A DNA stretch of 64,000 bases from Parasponia andersonii (lineage: Eukaryota > Streptophyta > Magnoliopsida > Rosales > Cannabaceae): contig JXTB01000101.1 in assembly GCA_002914805.1 (NCBI GenBank), forward strand, positions 996,121-1,060,120, in the 5' to 3' direction. The position numbers and the translations under genes are program-made. The first letter of the stretch is position 1. Every line of letters starts with the position of its first letter. The notes under the pieces were generated by a model. That model had not been told where the DNA came from. It worked only from the letters and a program-made list of their open reading frames with translations, and did not search any database. This document shows, in pieces, positions 1-14,600 of this stretch.

Positions 1-455
1 ATAATGAGGAAAGAAACGAAAAGAAATTTAAAAACTTGAGCAGGCTTTGTTGCTTTTTTTGGAATTGAAAAATATATATATACATAAAATGGAAGAGGAC
101 CCATTTATTCCCAGAATAGATTTCTTTAGAGGTTGGGATTTTTTTTAAAGAAATAATTTTGTTGTTGTTTTTATCATATTCTCTTTTAATTTTGGGTCCC
201 AAAAATAATTTACTGCAATCACAAATATTAATGGTCGAATTCGGACTAAGGAGAGCAAAAGCTTTAACAGCTCTCTTTAGTCTCTTATGCTTGTATTTTT
301 CCCTCTAGCTCCAAGACTTTCATTATATGAAACCCACATGTCTCAAGCACTACTTTCACTTCTTCCTCTTCTCTTGAGCAATTCCATGGGTTAATCACAC
401 ACTCTTTATTTAGTTTTGTTTGGGGTGGTTTTGAATTTTGCTTATTGACTACACG
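1..455. other. Intergenic DNA, no gene seen
   Basis: AT-rich sequence with short poly-T and TA runs and no long open frame. A pyrimidine-rich stretch near 340-380 could belong to a leader or promoter of something off the left edge, but nothing shows this directly. Confidence 0.4.
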
Positions 456-2709
456 TGTCACGACCCAAATCCCGGGCTAGTGGCAGAAAAAGAATTTTAC
501 AAGTGGAAACTCATAATTTATTTTAACAAATTTTAGAAATTGCAATTCTTCAAAAAAAATGACAACTAATTTAAAAATGACAGTTTCTATAAAAGTTTAT
601 AGAAATAGTTTAAAATATAAATTCTCATAGTTTGTGATCACCACTAGACATAGACTATTAATAATAGTAATAAAACATTAATATGCATCACATCGTTATC
701 ACCAATAGGCATCATAGATAATACATGATAAATCCAAAGTATGAGCCTTAAATATTATTACAAATCTAAAGTGAGTTACCAACCACAAAATTATGATAAA
801 CTTCTCAAAAATTACTCTGCCCTGGAGTTGCCTAAGTCGCACTGTAAATCACCTGAGAATGGAAAGAAAGGGAGGTGAGCATTCACATGCTCAGTAGGAA
901 TTTCAATTACCCTTTTTGGTATGAAGGCAACTTTTCAAATCTGCATGATTAGCATCTTTCCAAAATCCATTTATAAAATGAGTTCGTAAAGTAATCAAGA
1001 TCATAAGTAATCATTTAATCAAAACCAAAATTTAAGTCACAATCATGTTGTTAAGACCAAAACCCAAAATCATAATCCTGTTTTCAAACAAAACCAAAGT
1101 CACCATGTTGTATATATCATAAATCAACCAAGTGTAAGTATATACATGAGCTCTCATCCTCTTATCATGGTCCTATAATACCTCTGTAACAGAGGTACCC
1201 AACATCCTAACACTACCCGGAGGGGTATCAGCAAATCTTGCGCAAAGGCCTAGGTCTCTCACCTAGCGCTACAGCAACTCGCCGGTGATCTAAATACCAT
1301 GATGCTAAAATGGAACTCAAATATGTGATCCTATGGTAGGTGCAACATATCATAGTGTGTAATAACCATGCATCAAGAATATCAAGAAATCATGCTTTAA
1401 AACTCATTTGGTATTATTCTGGGATTTACAGAAAATTGGGCAGCATAACGGCTGTATTTTCCCAAAACTAAAATTTTGAACCTGCATAAAAACCATACCA
1501 ACCAATCCTAGAACAATCCAATATGTCTCAACAGTTCACAAATTTATCAAATATCCAATCAAACTATTGAATTCAATGAAAATTGATATTTTCAAGAAAT
1601 GGGACATAATGCACATTTTAAATCAAAATATGTATAAAACTTGGTAATTGAACCTATACCTCACTAGAATAGTAATATCACGCCAATGGGTCCTCAAGGT
1701 GCCGTTGAACGATCGCTCGAAGAGTCAGGAACCAATTCCAGGCCCTCGATCGCTCACTTGTAAAAAAAATTAACTCCTCAACGGAGTTTCAAATCGACAA
1801 ATAAACCTCTTTACCGAACTCCTAGTACCCAAAATAGCTAGATTAGATATATGATTCGATCAGTTCGGGTCAGCGCCGACACGGACTGGTGTTACGCAAA
1901 ACAAGACAAAATCTAAGCCGTTAGATATGGTTTTTCGTGTCGATCACCAAATATAGTCAGTATATATATATATATATATATATATCAAACTTCACCAGTT
2001 TCCGAGTACATTCCAAAAATGATAACAGAAACGAAATCTAACGGTCGGATCGAAAACTAAAATTCGAAACTCAAAATATCCTAAAATGGCAACTTTCAAA
2101 CCGGGCAAAATAGGATCGTGATATATATACCTGGAGAAAGACGAGAGGATTCGAATGCCACCAATTTCGCGACTTTTTGTCGTTAGAATTCTTGACAGCG
2201 AGCGACGGCAGCGGCGGAGCTTCGCTCTCTCCCTCGGCAACACGGCGCTCCGGCGGCCTCGGAACTTTGGGTGTCAGCTCGGCTGGGCGGCGCACATCAT
2301 CTGGGTACAGCGGCGGGGAGTGACGAGGGCCGGCAGCGGCTGGTTCCCTTGGCCGTGCGTAGGCAGAGAGTGAGAGAGAGAGGGGTGCGGACGAGAGAGT
2401 GAGGGAGAAGAAAAGAAAAGAAATTTTTTTAAAAAAATACAATTTGATCAAAAGACCCTTTTATCCTCTAAAAAAACGAGATTTTACAACACAAGACAAT
2501 TAATTAGGTAAAAGAGAGTTGTAGCCTTGCAAGGGAAAGAGAGATAAGAGTGAAGAAGTTGCAGACGAGAGGGGAAGCAAGAACGAGTTTTTATCCTGTG
2601 TTTTATGGTATACCTAGTTATCCATAGACTTACTTTTATGATAAAAATTTATTTCAATCCTACAGACTAGAAAAGGCTCCTAAGTAAGGGCAAAATCGCC
2701 GCTCCTACA
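456..2709. repeat. TGTCACGACCC-type repeat, possible solo LTR or non-autonomous element
   Basis: The block begins TGTCACGACCC at 456 and ends near CTCCTACA at 2709, so it has the TG...CA limits of an LTR. TGTCACGACCC starts are common in plant LTR-type repeats (recalled, not searched). Inside are a (TA)n run near 1960-1985 and a GC-rich segment at 2150-2400 with overlapping frames on both strands that resemble no known protein. I could not find a matching 5-bp target duplication next to the proposed ends, so the exact limits and the class are uncertain. Read on the minus strand it also resembles an untranslated transcript with a GC-rich 5' end. Confidence 0.4.
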
Positions 2710-5700
2710 ATAGAATTTCCTTATATAATTATGTGTTGTATGTTGTATCTTTAGCTAAAACAAAAAGTGTTATATTTTCTGACAATTTTATTGTATATCG
2801 TATGTATCATATACAGATTTATTCTTATATTTAGGCACTGAAACAGGACATGGAAGGAAAAAAATAAAAGCTAGAAAAATATTATTACTGCTTGATATGA
2901 TCTCTCAAGGAGATTACAACCTTTATTTATAGAGCTAGAATCTGATCACAGAATCCATAAATCAAGGACTAGTAAATAAAAAAGATACTGACAAATAATC
3001 AGCCCAGAAATAAGGAGCAGATTTTTAAACCAAATTGCTACTTCTTTTATGAAGCTAATTTCGAAAATAGTGGCTGTATAATAACAGCCCAGAATATTCT
3101 ATGATTTTAGCAGGCACCTATGTGTTGATACAAATTAGAACGAAACACATAGTAATCTAACATGCTTATGCTTAGTCATTATATTATTTTTAGTTATGAA
3201 CTTATGATGTATTATACTATTTTTATTAGTAAAAATGTACTTTTCATTTGATATCCCTATATTGTGTTAACAAAAATATTCTTGTTCGTGATTAAAAGTC
3301 CTTAACAAAATGAGGGTTCAACATATATGGAATGCATATTATGTGTGTCGAATGTGCCTGCTACATTGTTGAGTTAGAATGGATAAACAAGACATCACAT
3401 CGAGGCCATACATAGGGAAATGAACGGATCTAAGAGTTTTCTTTTAGTCCAAACGACGTTTTTAGGACCATTTTTCAGAATATTTTTTAAACTAACGATA
3501 AAAATTATGACACTTTGTGACTTTTTATAACTAGTGTCATAGCTAACCATCACTAATAATCATAATTTCTCTAACTATAGTTCTAAAGTCATCCTAGTTT
3601 ATAGTTCTAAAAAGTTATTTTGTCTCAAATTACTCCTACCTATGACTAAATCCCCATACCTAGTCTTGCCCACGGGTTTAAGCATGCAAGTTTAACCTAG
3701 TTGGGCACAAGTATAAGCACATTAATACTAATGGGCCATGCAATTCACTTTTGAGCCAATGACACGATATTTTTTTGAATCGCAAGTAAATGAGTTTAAT
3801 CTTGCCAACACAACACAACACAATCTATTTGTGAATACATGTCTAAAAGTAAATCCAAACATATTAATGTCCAAAGAAATTTAACAATTTTTGACAAGTC
3901 AAAATGCAAAAAAAAAAAATAATAATAAAACTCTTACCTTACTTGAGAATTACCCCTCGCATGAGTGTCATTTCACTTTTAGATATGATACTGCACAACA
4001 ACAGACAAACTCATAGACTCAAAATTTACCAAATATAAGAAAAGGAATATACCAAAACTTAATATAAAACGAAAGTCTATGTGAGGAACCATGTGTAAGT
4101 CATGACAAGAATATTCCAATAGTGAAAATTAATTAGGAAAAAAAAAAGCCTAAAAAGGATTTCTTAGGCTGGTTAATGGCCGGATAACTCGGCGGCTCGT
4201 AGCGCTGCTGCTCCAGTGTGGACTGTAAAGAACTTTCTGTAGCACGTTTTGGGGCCCAGTCAGTCAATAGTCTCTCTAAGTCATAGCTGCACGTCACTTT
4301 GTTAAAATAAAGCAAAAAAGAAAAAGGAAAAAAAAAAAAAAAAAAAAAAAGCCAAAATGGAGTTAGACCATCCAGATTTTTGGTTACAACTTACAAAACC
4401 CTTGGCCTACAAAATCTATCTTTTCCTTTACTACAATTGTGTAAAAAAGATTTAACTGAGTAAAAATAAAAAGTGTAAAATGTAATCTCCTTCCCCCACT
4501 CTCTCTCTCTCACTCACTTTGTCTCTCTTGAGTGTATATCAAGGTAAGAAAATATGAAATTGGTTGCATGCTTGATTGATGGTCCTTGTGTTGTGGACAG
4601 GGACCCGTGTCCGTCCCCAATCTCATTCATCAATGTAGCAAAGTTAAGCAAAGAAATTAGAAGCAAATTAAAAGGGGTAATAAATTACACTATTTCGTCT
4701 TATAAACTTAACTAAAATCATAATTAACTTATCCGACATTAACCCTCCGACAAATGTGGATCTTCAATTGTACGATTTAAGAAGCTACCTAATTTATGGT
4801 TTACGTTTTTTTTCCGAGTATTTACAACACTCAATTTCTTATTCTCTTTGCATTTTAAGGTCTTATTATTTATTATGTCAACTACACTAATATATTTTAC
4901 ATTTCAATAATATTATAAATCATTTTAAAGTTCACATGTTTTTTTTTTAAGAAAAAAATTTACATATTAAACAATGATATATTATAGTGTAAAAGAAAGT
5001 AATTCTAATACTCTTTTGTTTTTCTTTTTTTTTTTTTTCTTTTTCCTTCCAAAGTTGATGTGAATTTAATAGTAATTACATACGAGTTTAATGATTCAAT
5101 TAAACTTGTCAATTCAAAAAGTCAAAACTCATATAACTAACTCAATGGAGAATTAGTCCACCCAATCAATCGTCCTGGTTCTAGTAAATCCATGATGATG
5201 ATGATTGTCATCATGATGTGTTGGTGTTGTCTCTGCCCGTGTATGTAACTTTTTGTGCATATTGCGGTGAGGGGTAAAACTGTAAATAAACAGGAAAGAG
5301 GGTTTTTGCACAGGCGTGACTCGTGAGGAAGGTTGCCATGATGGGAACCACTTGGTTGTTACAAGGGAGCATAATCGTTGCCCCCCAAAAGCCAAAATTA
5401 GTGAAAGGGCTCGAGGAAACTGAGAATTACTTTGTGAAATTACACTTGCCCCCGTTTTGGAAAACCAATTCAAAACTTGCTATATATCCTTATTTGGCGG
5501 GTTTTAAATTTCTTTTCTTTTTTTTTTTCAAAAAAGTGAAAATTGAACTAAATAGCGGGTCAAGTTCTACTCCCGCTTCCGAAACCCGAGTCACTTTTTT
5601 TTCCCCCTTAAATGAAAGAATTTAATAAATAAATAAATGAATGCTCCCTCCGATTGTTCCTTTTTCTCTTTATGTTCAAACTATGCTCTCTCTCTCTCTC

Positions 5701-6799
5701 TCTCTCTCCTTAAAGATGAATATAATGGATCTGCTAAGGGCTAATTAAGTTAGAAAATTCTGGTAGGTATTTGCTTCAGCTTGTTATGTAATTTAGTATT
5801 TGAGTAATGTTATATAGCTATCACTAATTTGTGACTAATTATATATTCACATGTCAATTTTAGCATAAAGATTAATAAAGAAAGGTCATATAATTTTACA
5901 TGATAATTTTATAGATCAAAAGTAATAATACTACTTATAAAATCATATGTTTTCTATTCCTTTTAATCAAGGTTAACATTTTTAAAAAATATATATTTAT
6001 TTTTTTACCAAAATGACATTGTTTTAACAATTTGATTTAGGTTTTGTTTTGCTATATGTATAATTTTGTTTACGAGCCTTTTATTATGTATAAATAAATG
6101 TGTCTTTTTGCGTGAATTTCCTCCTATTTCAATATTAGTTGTCATATTGGATATCTTGATGGTTTTAGAATAAATAATATAATTTTAGGAAAGGCTAGTA
6201 TAGGACCTCAATTTTTAGTCTCACCTAGGACTCAAAATAATAACCATTTGATTCATGAAATTGATATTATCTTAGATTTTTTTTTTAAAAAAATATTTAG
6301 CTATTCTCTCTTCCTTCTCCGGCTTGTATGGATGCGATGATAAATTTGAAATTGCCTGATTTTAATATCCATGTCCTTTGTTCCCTTAATATCATCTATC
6401 TATCTATAAAATAAATTGCTGAAAAAGTCTATCATAAATGAAAAAGAAACATCTGTAGCATTTTGGGCAACATGGATGGTAACATTGTTGTTTCGAGCAC
6501 TGATTTTTTTTTTTAATAGAAACTTTGGTTTTAATTTTTGAAATAAAACAAGTATTGCACAAATGAAGATTTGTGTTCCTAAACGGTTGGAAAGGTTTTT
6601 CAAAAACGAAAATCAAAGGGTAGGTTACCGATTTATTGATTAAGATATTTATTTATTTTTCATTTAAGGACTTTCGAGAAAAATGAATTATTCTTGCATA
6701 ACTTTTTTCTTCTTAAAGAACTTCCATAGAAAGAAGAGAAAACTATACAACAATCAATTGGCATAATCAAAATAATTTTTTTTAAAAAAAAAATAGTAA
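2710..6799. other. Intergenic DNA with simple repeats
   Basis: No recognisable gene. It contains a poly-A run (4329-4350) and a (CT)n microsatellite (about 5688-5708). Short frames near 4133-4315 and 5153-5625 match no family I know and are broken by low-complexity sequence. The 5150-5620 part is somewhat less AT-rich but has no splice or domain evidence. Confidence 0.5.
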
Positions 6800-7146
6800 G
6801 GGATAAAATCACTTTGATACCTTGTATTTTGATACTTTGTTCAATTTGTACCTTCTATTTTGGTTATTATCAATATTAACTATTAGATTTAAAATCTATT
6901 ATAAATTTATACCCTTACACTAATTTAGAGCAGTTAATTTATCAATATGTCATTTAAAAAAATGGAAATAGACTATATAAAAAAAAAATCTAAGAATAAG
7001 TTTATTCAATCATCATAGTAAATCAACTGTTCTAAATTGGTACTAGAGTATAAATTTGTAATAAATTTGAAATTTAGTGATCAATGTTGATAATAACCAA
7101 AAGAGAATGTACAAATTAAACACGAGGTATAAAATAATATCATCCC
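6800..7146. repeat. Foldback (MITE-like) element, about 347 bp
   Basis: The left arm starting GGGATAAAATCAC at 6800 and the right arm ending at 7146 are reverse complements along roughly 140 bp, with scattered mismatches. The shared blocks, read inward, are TTTTGGTTATTATCAA and TTTAGARCAGTT. No coding frame lies between them. The long-arm structure fits a non-autonomous DNA transposon. I see no convincing target-site duplication, so superfamily is not assigned. Confidence 0.65.
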
Positions 7147-8845
7147 AAAACATAACATAGACGCATTAATAAGAATATTAGTGATTGAGGAACAAGATCA
7201 TCCAAGTTATGATAAATACAATATTGTTTTTCTAAGATTATTTTTTCATTTTTCGTTTTTTAATTTTTCTAGTTTTATTTAGAATTGGAGAGGTTAGTAG
7301 GGATAAAGTAGAACAAGAACAAATTTTCGGATTTTTTTAAAGTAGAGTTTAGTTAGTGATCTAAATTTATTACAAATTAAAGTAAAATATTTAGTACTAT
7401 TCAATCTCCATCTTACTTTATTAGGGATAATAGATTTTCACAACTATCTCCGATATGACTCAAAACTAAGATTAAGATTCCAAATAATGGGTACTTTTAC
7501 CACTTGAGTCAACCTAGTTAGTCAATTTTCAAATTTTATTTCATGAGTGTGCAAGATCAAATGAATTTGTATGATAAGTAATAATCTTTTCAAGTACCGT
7601 TGCATATTGATCAAACGGTTATTATTTTGTCTCCTAGGTAGAGCTAAAACATGGGGCCTTATTTTATGGGTTTCTCTAAAATTTGGGGATATATATTTCG
7701 TCAAAATTTAACAAAACATATGATAACTTTTCCTTTTTCTTATAATTTTTTGACCTTTTTTTTTTGGTGGGGACAAAACTATACAATAGAACCCGTTAAT
7801 CCGTGTGTCCTAGCTGATACATGGTAAGGTATGAAACTAATTAAAGATGTCATGCTATAACGTATGAAGACTCATAAATTTTTGTTTATTGGGTCAGTCA
7901 TATAAAATATGCAACACTGTTAAATTTCACATATGTCAGTGGTGCATTTTCAATTATGCCAAGAGCAATACTAGCTGTGTGTGCCGTGTGTGCGATAGCT
8001 AGATAACTCGTGCAAAGTCTAAGTGCCCTTTGGGTACGTAGTAGTAGTAGTACGTACTAATTTGATTAGCCAAAAAGAAAAATGAAAAAGGTACTTTCAG
8101 TTTGGACTTTGAGATTCTGTGTATATAATTTTTAGGTTAGCATACCCTTTTGTATATCGATCGTCGAATGGTAATCCTAGTTCATTTCCTCAGAAGTTTA
8201 TGCTACTTAACTTAAGCAGGCCCTAAAAGATTTGCAGAAAAACAAGAATAAATTATTAGTATTATTCTGACAAGCATGACGAAGAATTTTGTGAGAATAA
8301 TATACGTAAACATTTTGTCATCATGAGCACTATACGTCGTCGCTTCATTAATGGTTTACCTATGAATTAACTTTTGACAATTTGCATGTGTCTTTACAAA
8401 TTTTGTATATAAAGTCGAGGAAATCTCAAGTACTATTGTTCAATAAAATCTTTTGTGCACCAGAAATATTTCCATTATTGTTTCACATTCAGTACAGCTG
8501 TAACTATGTAATTGTGGCTATAATTTTGTGGAAGCAAGTCCTCTCTAGCTTATTTTCTGGCAACTTAATTGTTTTTTGATACATCATGATTCAATTAGTT
8601 AAAAGAGTTGAATAAATTAGGTTAATACTATTTTTTTCCTATTAATTAAATCTACCACCATATTATTTTTTTAAATGAATTTTTAACGAGTTCTTAACGA
8701 TTATGACATATTAATGACATCAATGGTAATCTTAATAGATTCTTAACTAATTTTTTCCTAAAAGTAGTAGAATCTAATAGTAATAGTAAATTTAGTTAAA
8801 TATTTGAAAAAAAGTAATAATTGTTTACTTAACCCGAAGAGTTAC
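7147..8845. other. Intergenic DNA, nothing recognised
   Basis: AT-rich sequence without domain-bearing frames. A 65-codon frame at 8382-8579 has no family resemblance. Confidence 0.45.
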
Positions 8846-9462
8846 ACAATATAAAATGGGTTGTTATTGAAAAAAACTTTGAATTTTTTCAATTTTAGCT
8901 AAAAAGCACGAGTTTTAGATTATATTAGAAAAAAAAATCTTGTTTTTGTTTAATTTTACCAAAAAAAAAACTTGAGGTTTTAATTATATCAAATAAAGCT
9001 TTTGGATTATAAAATCAAATCAAATTAGTATGTAAAATAAGTCAAATGTCTCATTTTTCCTCAGTGGACACTATCATGTGCGACTGTGAGGCTATTTATA
9101 TTAACAAACATACTAATTAGATGAAAACTATGTCATTATGTATTAAAAATATTGATTTTTTTAATTAAAATAAATTTTAAAACATAGTTTATGATATAGA
9201 ATACCTAAAAAATAAAATCATTTATTAATCACGCTATATATTTACTGATTAAATATCTATTTTGGATTCAATTTAATTGAATTTTAAAATCTCAAAGTTT
9301 CATTTAATATAATCATAAACCCAAAGTTTTTATTATTACATTTAAAAATTTTCAAGGTTTATTTGATATAACAAAAAATTTAAGGTTTTTTTTTTCTAAA
9401 ATAAAAAAAACTCGAGGTCTTTTTTTTTTTTTTTTTTTATAATAACCCAATATAAAATAGGT
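8846..9462. repeat. Degenerate foldback element, about 0.6 kb
   Basis: The left arm (8846 onward, AATATAAAATGGGTT) and the right arm (to about 9462, AACCCAATATAAAAT) are imperfect inverted copies. Inner blocks such as TATATCAAATAAA recur in opposite orientation at about 8984 and about 9360. Poly-A and poly-T tracts interrupt both arms. There is no coding capacity. It is probably an old MITE. Confidence 0.5.
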
Positions 9463-11322
9463 CAAAAAAAATACAGAAAACTAGATAGATTATTTGGTTG
9501 CCAAATTTGCTACGACCTGCGTAATCAATAATCATTATGATCTCAAGTAGGTGGTTCATGCAACATGCATGTGAAAGCATTAGTCAAAATCTGAATTTAG
9601 TTCCTCCTGCAAAAAAAAAAAAAACAAAACAAAATATGGAAGAAGAGAGTAGTTATAGTAGTAAATCTAGTTGTCGAGGTAATCAGATTAAATCCCACAT
9701 GAATCATGATCAGAGTTTATTTTAACTTCTTTATTTGAGTCCTTTGATCTTTCTTTGAAATATATCCAAAAAATATATAGATAACAAAAATAAGAAAAGA
9801 AATCAAATCCTATATTACTTAGAATCTTGGCAAAATGAAAATGATTTTGTCCTTTACTATTGTATCCAAGGTGTGACTGAAAAAGGCAAAGAGTAGGAAT
9901 GTAGGATATACATGCATGATGTTTGGGATTGAAATTGAATACGCAATCATTTCTTTCATTTCATGTGCATCATTAAATTAAAAAAAGGGGTCTCTTTCTT
10001 TGAATTTTGTTTTGACCAAAATTTAGGGGGAAAAAAAAACGTTATTACTGATTTGTATTTATTATTCTTTCAGAATTTTGTTTCTCAAAGACTTGTAGTA
10101 GTATCATACTTAACAATCTTGTGAAAACTGGTTTTGATCGATTCTCATGAACAGCAAGCAAGATGATCATATCATCACATCACATGTAATAAAAAATACG
10201 TACGTTTATAGTCACATGTTGTTATATACTTCGTATTGTTAATTAGTTCTAGTTTGTTTTGTATTTGAATACATCAGTCCAAGTTATGGACTTCAACTAA
10301 CTTTAGTACATTAATCTTAGAGGTCACATGCCTCAGGAGTCTACTAGAAATAAATATAAGCATTGGGAACTTTATTTCAAGATTAATGGGGGCTTTAATT
10401 AATGGCTTGTAAACATTAATTAAATAGTGTATGTCTCCTTTAATCTTTCCTAATTTTACATAAAGGACTTAAAACCAATTTATTAAATTACTGATCATTA
10501 AAAGAAAAAATTTAAAACATATCCAGAAGCTTAGCATGAATTGAGGAAAAATATGAATCCATGTGGAAGTTGATGTATATTATAGTCCTACTTTCTAACC
10601 AAATGATTGAAATATAACATTTCTTTGTCACAAGTTTAAAAGCTGGGAACAATAGAAAGCGCTTTTAAGCTGGGAACCATGCCAACCAAACAAGTCCTTA
10701 TAATTTTTTTTTTTTCCACAAATTAAATTCATTTAAATAAAATAAAAATAAAAACTTAAAAGTATTAGAACAGGCTGTAAGCAATGTTTGCTAGAATCTG
10801 AATCGTTGAAAGCTGTTTGTTGAAGGGAACAGTCAATGCCTTAGGCCGTGATTGGCGCCTGGGAATGACATTCCCACCCAAACACATTTATTATTTATTT
10901 TAATATAAAAACAAAATAAAAAAAAATTCCTTAAACCCAAATTTAAATTTAAATTTTCAATCCCTAAACCCAAAAACAACCGGAAAACAAGGAAACCGGT
11001 TTCCCGGAACCCCGCCCGAACCCTCCTCCGGCAGCCTCCTCTCCCCACACAACGGTCCCGCCGACGTGGCAGGATAAGGAAACCTCTGCTTGTCACGTGA
11101 GTGGGGGAATGTGCACGTGCATGGGGAGTGGGGAGGCGGTTAATAAATCAGTTAAGAGAGGTTAGGGGTTATAATGAGTTAGTAGTAGGACTGTAGTAGA
11201 GACTAGTCTAGGGTTGTTTGGTTGTTGGGTTAAAAGTGAACCTAACCAGGGTAAAAGTGAAAAAGCCTTGACAAATTTAATAAAGATGGATAACTGTAAA
11301 CGGCGTTAGTCTAATGTAGAGT
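9463..11322. other. Intergenic DNA upstream of the pectate lyase gene
   Basis: No gene recognised. A perfect 15-bp palindrome GGGAATGACATTCCC lies at 10860-10874, beside a GC-richer segment (10960-11130) that resembles the end of an old hAT-like element. The last 200 bp form the proximal promoter of the pectate lyase gene. Confidence 0.4.
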
Positions 11323-11331
11323 CTATAAAAA
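11323..11331 (+). promoter_or_regulatory. TATA box of the pectate lyase gene
   Basis: CTATAAAAA lies 180 bp before the ATG at 11511. It is followed by a pyrimidine- and GA-rich leader, as expected for a plant 5' UTR. No other TATA candidate sits as well placed. Confidence 0.6.
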
Positions 11332-11510
11332 GAGCCATATTGAGGGAGACGGAGCTTCATTCAGTTCTTCGACCGACTCCATTCCACTCCCTTTTCTTCT
11401 CTCTCTCTTTGCGACTTGACTTCTCCTCTGTTTGGCTCCACATTTTCTGAGGAGAGAGAGAAACTTAACCAGAAAAGAGAGAAAGAGAGAGACAGAGACT
11501 GAGAAAGAAA

Positions 11511-11609
11511 ATGGCAGTGTCTCGGAGACGGCTTTCTGCTTTCATGGCGGTTCTTCTCCTCTTCTGCTTTGCTGAAGTCATGGCCAGAGTTCGCCTCGAC
11601 TCTAGGTTT

Positions 11610-11648
<39 letters not shown>

Positions 11649-14600
11649 GTTTTGTGAGTTTAATGGAGTTTGTGTACGGAAACCAGAGCTTACTCTGTTC
11701 AGAATTTTCAGAAACCGCTTTGAATTTTGAGTTTTCGTCTTCAGATTTCATGAGTTTTCTTTTCTTTTCGTTTCCTTTTTTTTTTTTTTTTGGGATGGGG
11801 TGGGTTTGGACTCTGGAGTTGAGCTACATTTTCTTGTTAGTGTTTGGGTAAAGGGAAAAATCGAAAGCTAAGAAGGAAACTGGAAATGTACCGTTACAAA
11901 TTTTGTTTTCTACTCCATTTTCGTGAGGAAGACGCCATTAATGGAATTCTCTCCGAGCTATGAGAACTCTTTTTCCTTATTACTGTAAATTGTTTACTGT
12001 TATAATCACAATTTTTCTGATTTTCTTTTGTCATTTAATTTTTATTTTCTTAGGGAGGAAGAAACAGGGGAGTTGCAGAGCTCAAGTAACTCAACAATGG
12101 CGGCCAGGTCTGTGACCGTACACCTAACCAATACTCTCCAACATTAATTCATTCCTTCATTCCTTTATTTTTTTTTTCTCTTTCCCAAAAACGATCTTAG
12201 CCGTCCAATTTTTGACCCTCTTTGGATTTTTGACCAGCCAGATTCTTCTGTCCTAAAAAGTTCACCTCGGATTGTATCCCAACCGTAAACGGTAATCCCG
12301 ACCGTTGAGATCTGGATCTTTAGATCTACACCGTTTATTCCGTTACGTTAGTCCCTTCGGATTCCTCCAGCCCAATTAACCATATAAACCAAAACCCCAC
12401 CTCGTAGCTCTCGTAAAGAAAAGGCACCCCTTTTATTTCCAATTTACCCCTATACTAGTACCGTAAACAAGGAAAAACCACAGTGGGCAATTACGTCATT
12501 TTATTCATCCCCACGACGGGTCGCCTCGCAGTCTCTCTCTAGAAACGGCTCTTTTTAACGGTTTTACTGACAGTGACTGCTTTAGTGTGCCCTTAGGCCT
12601 CGAGCACTGCACACACGCACAGCAGACACTCTTTTCCTTTTCTCTCTCCTTGGTGTACATTGTACTCGCTTTTTTTACTCGCTCTCTACTGCCGACACGT
12701 CTCGATGTCAAATTGGCTCGGTTCATGTAAATCCCCCCTTTGGGCCCAACAATGGTCAAGGTTTTTCCAGAAAAATAAAATAAAATAAAGAAAACAGTAA
12801 TGGGTTTTGGATTTTACTGAATTTTGTCGGATGTTTTTTTTTTTTTTTTTGGAAAAATTTTAACAGGGCTTCTGGAACGGATGATGAGGGTGTGAATCAT
12901 GAACATGCAGTGCAAGACCCAGAGGAGGTGGTTTCCATGGTTGAAATGTGGGTCTCTCACTCTTTATCTTTTTCACATTTTCCCTTTTAATTATGTGCAT
13001 AATATATAAATATGTGTGTATATCATAGTGCACCTTTTTTTTTTTTTTTTTTAAGTTTTAGTAAATTGTAATTCACTGAAACCTAACTGCATTTAGTAAT
13101 GGAGATTTTTTTGGTGGGTGGTGGGGTTGTACAAGTGAAGTCCCTACGGTGCTCTTAATAATTTTAAGTCTGTTTATTAAACAAAATTTAAACCACTTTC
13201 CTAACTGATCCAATTCTGGAAAAATCCATTTGCTAAATTCTTGTTAGATAGACGGTCCGAAAGATCCATGTTTAACGGATATAAATTCTTGAACTGTCAC
13301 TTTTCTCAACCATTTTTTAAGCTCTAGTTCTTAAATTGTCATCAAATTCATGCCCAAGAAAGACAAACACTGCTCTCTAAGTGGTTTGAATGGTATGTGA
13401 AAAAGGTTTCCAATTAAAGATGATTTCGGCTTTTTACATGTGCTGGTAACATGCTAGAAAAAGAGAAAAATAATAATAGTAAGAAAAGAAAAGAAAAAAA
13501 TTAGTTGACTCTATAGTTTATCCCTTTTCAGTCTTCCTTTATTGTCATTGTTATTTTTCTTTTCTTTTTTGTACAAGACTGATGGTTTAGATAGAATCTT
13601 GAATAGGGTAAAAGTAATTTCTTTTGCTTGAAGGGTTAAAGTATTTTTTTTTTTTGGCTCAAGGAAGGGCTAAAGTAATTGATAATAGGTAATGTTATAC
13701 TATATACTCTCTTTTACTTGTACGTCAAAAATCAGGCTAACGGAATTGTATCCGTTACTCTGCAAAGATCCAAGTTCTGTCACAAATGGACAAAAACTAA
13801 TGTGGGTTTTCCTGGAAAATGCCACTTAGACACTGTTTGGCTTTTGGTTGTTGAAAGCAAATAGGAAAGAGCAGTACAAACCACCGACACTCACACACCC
13901 CACTAGGAAATTTACATGCTTGTTTGTATTCACTCTACCACAAATTTGCAGTGTAACAATAGATGTGAAATCTTATTACACGTTTATACTGAGACTATAA
14001 TGTTTGGGTTTTGATTAAGGTTGAGGACGAAAGAACTCTGACAATAACGTTGACAAAACTTGTGTTTGGTTAACAGGGAAATTCGCAACAGTACTGAGAG
14101 GCGAAAGCTTGGATTTTTTTCATGTGGAACTGGTAACCCAATTGATGACTGCTGGCGTTGTGACCCCAATTGGCAAAAGAACCGCAAGCGTTTGGCAGAC
14201 TGTGGCATTGGTTTTGGCAGAAATGCCGTTGGTGGCCGTGATGGCCGCTTCTATGTGGTCACTGATCCCCGCGACGACGACCCTGTTAACCCGAAACCCG
14301 GCACTCTTCGTCACGCTGTCATCCAGGACCAGCCTCTGTGGATTGTGTTCAAGAGGGACATGGTTATCCAGTTGAAGCAGGAGCTCATCATGAACAGTTT
14401 CAAAACCATTGATGGTCGTGGGGTCAATGTCCACATTGCTAATGGGGCTTGTATCACCATTCAGTTTGTCACCAACATCATAATTCATGGTCTCCATATT
14501 CATGACTGTAAACCTACTGGCAATGCAATGGTTAGGAGCTCGCCGTCTCATTTTGGGTGGCGAACGATTTCGGATGGCGATGCGATCTCCATTTTTGGAT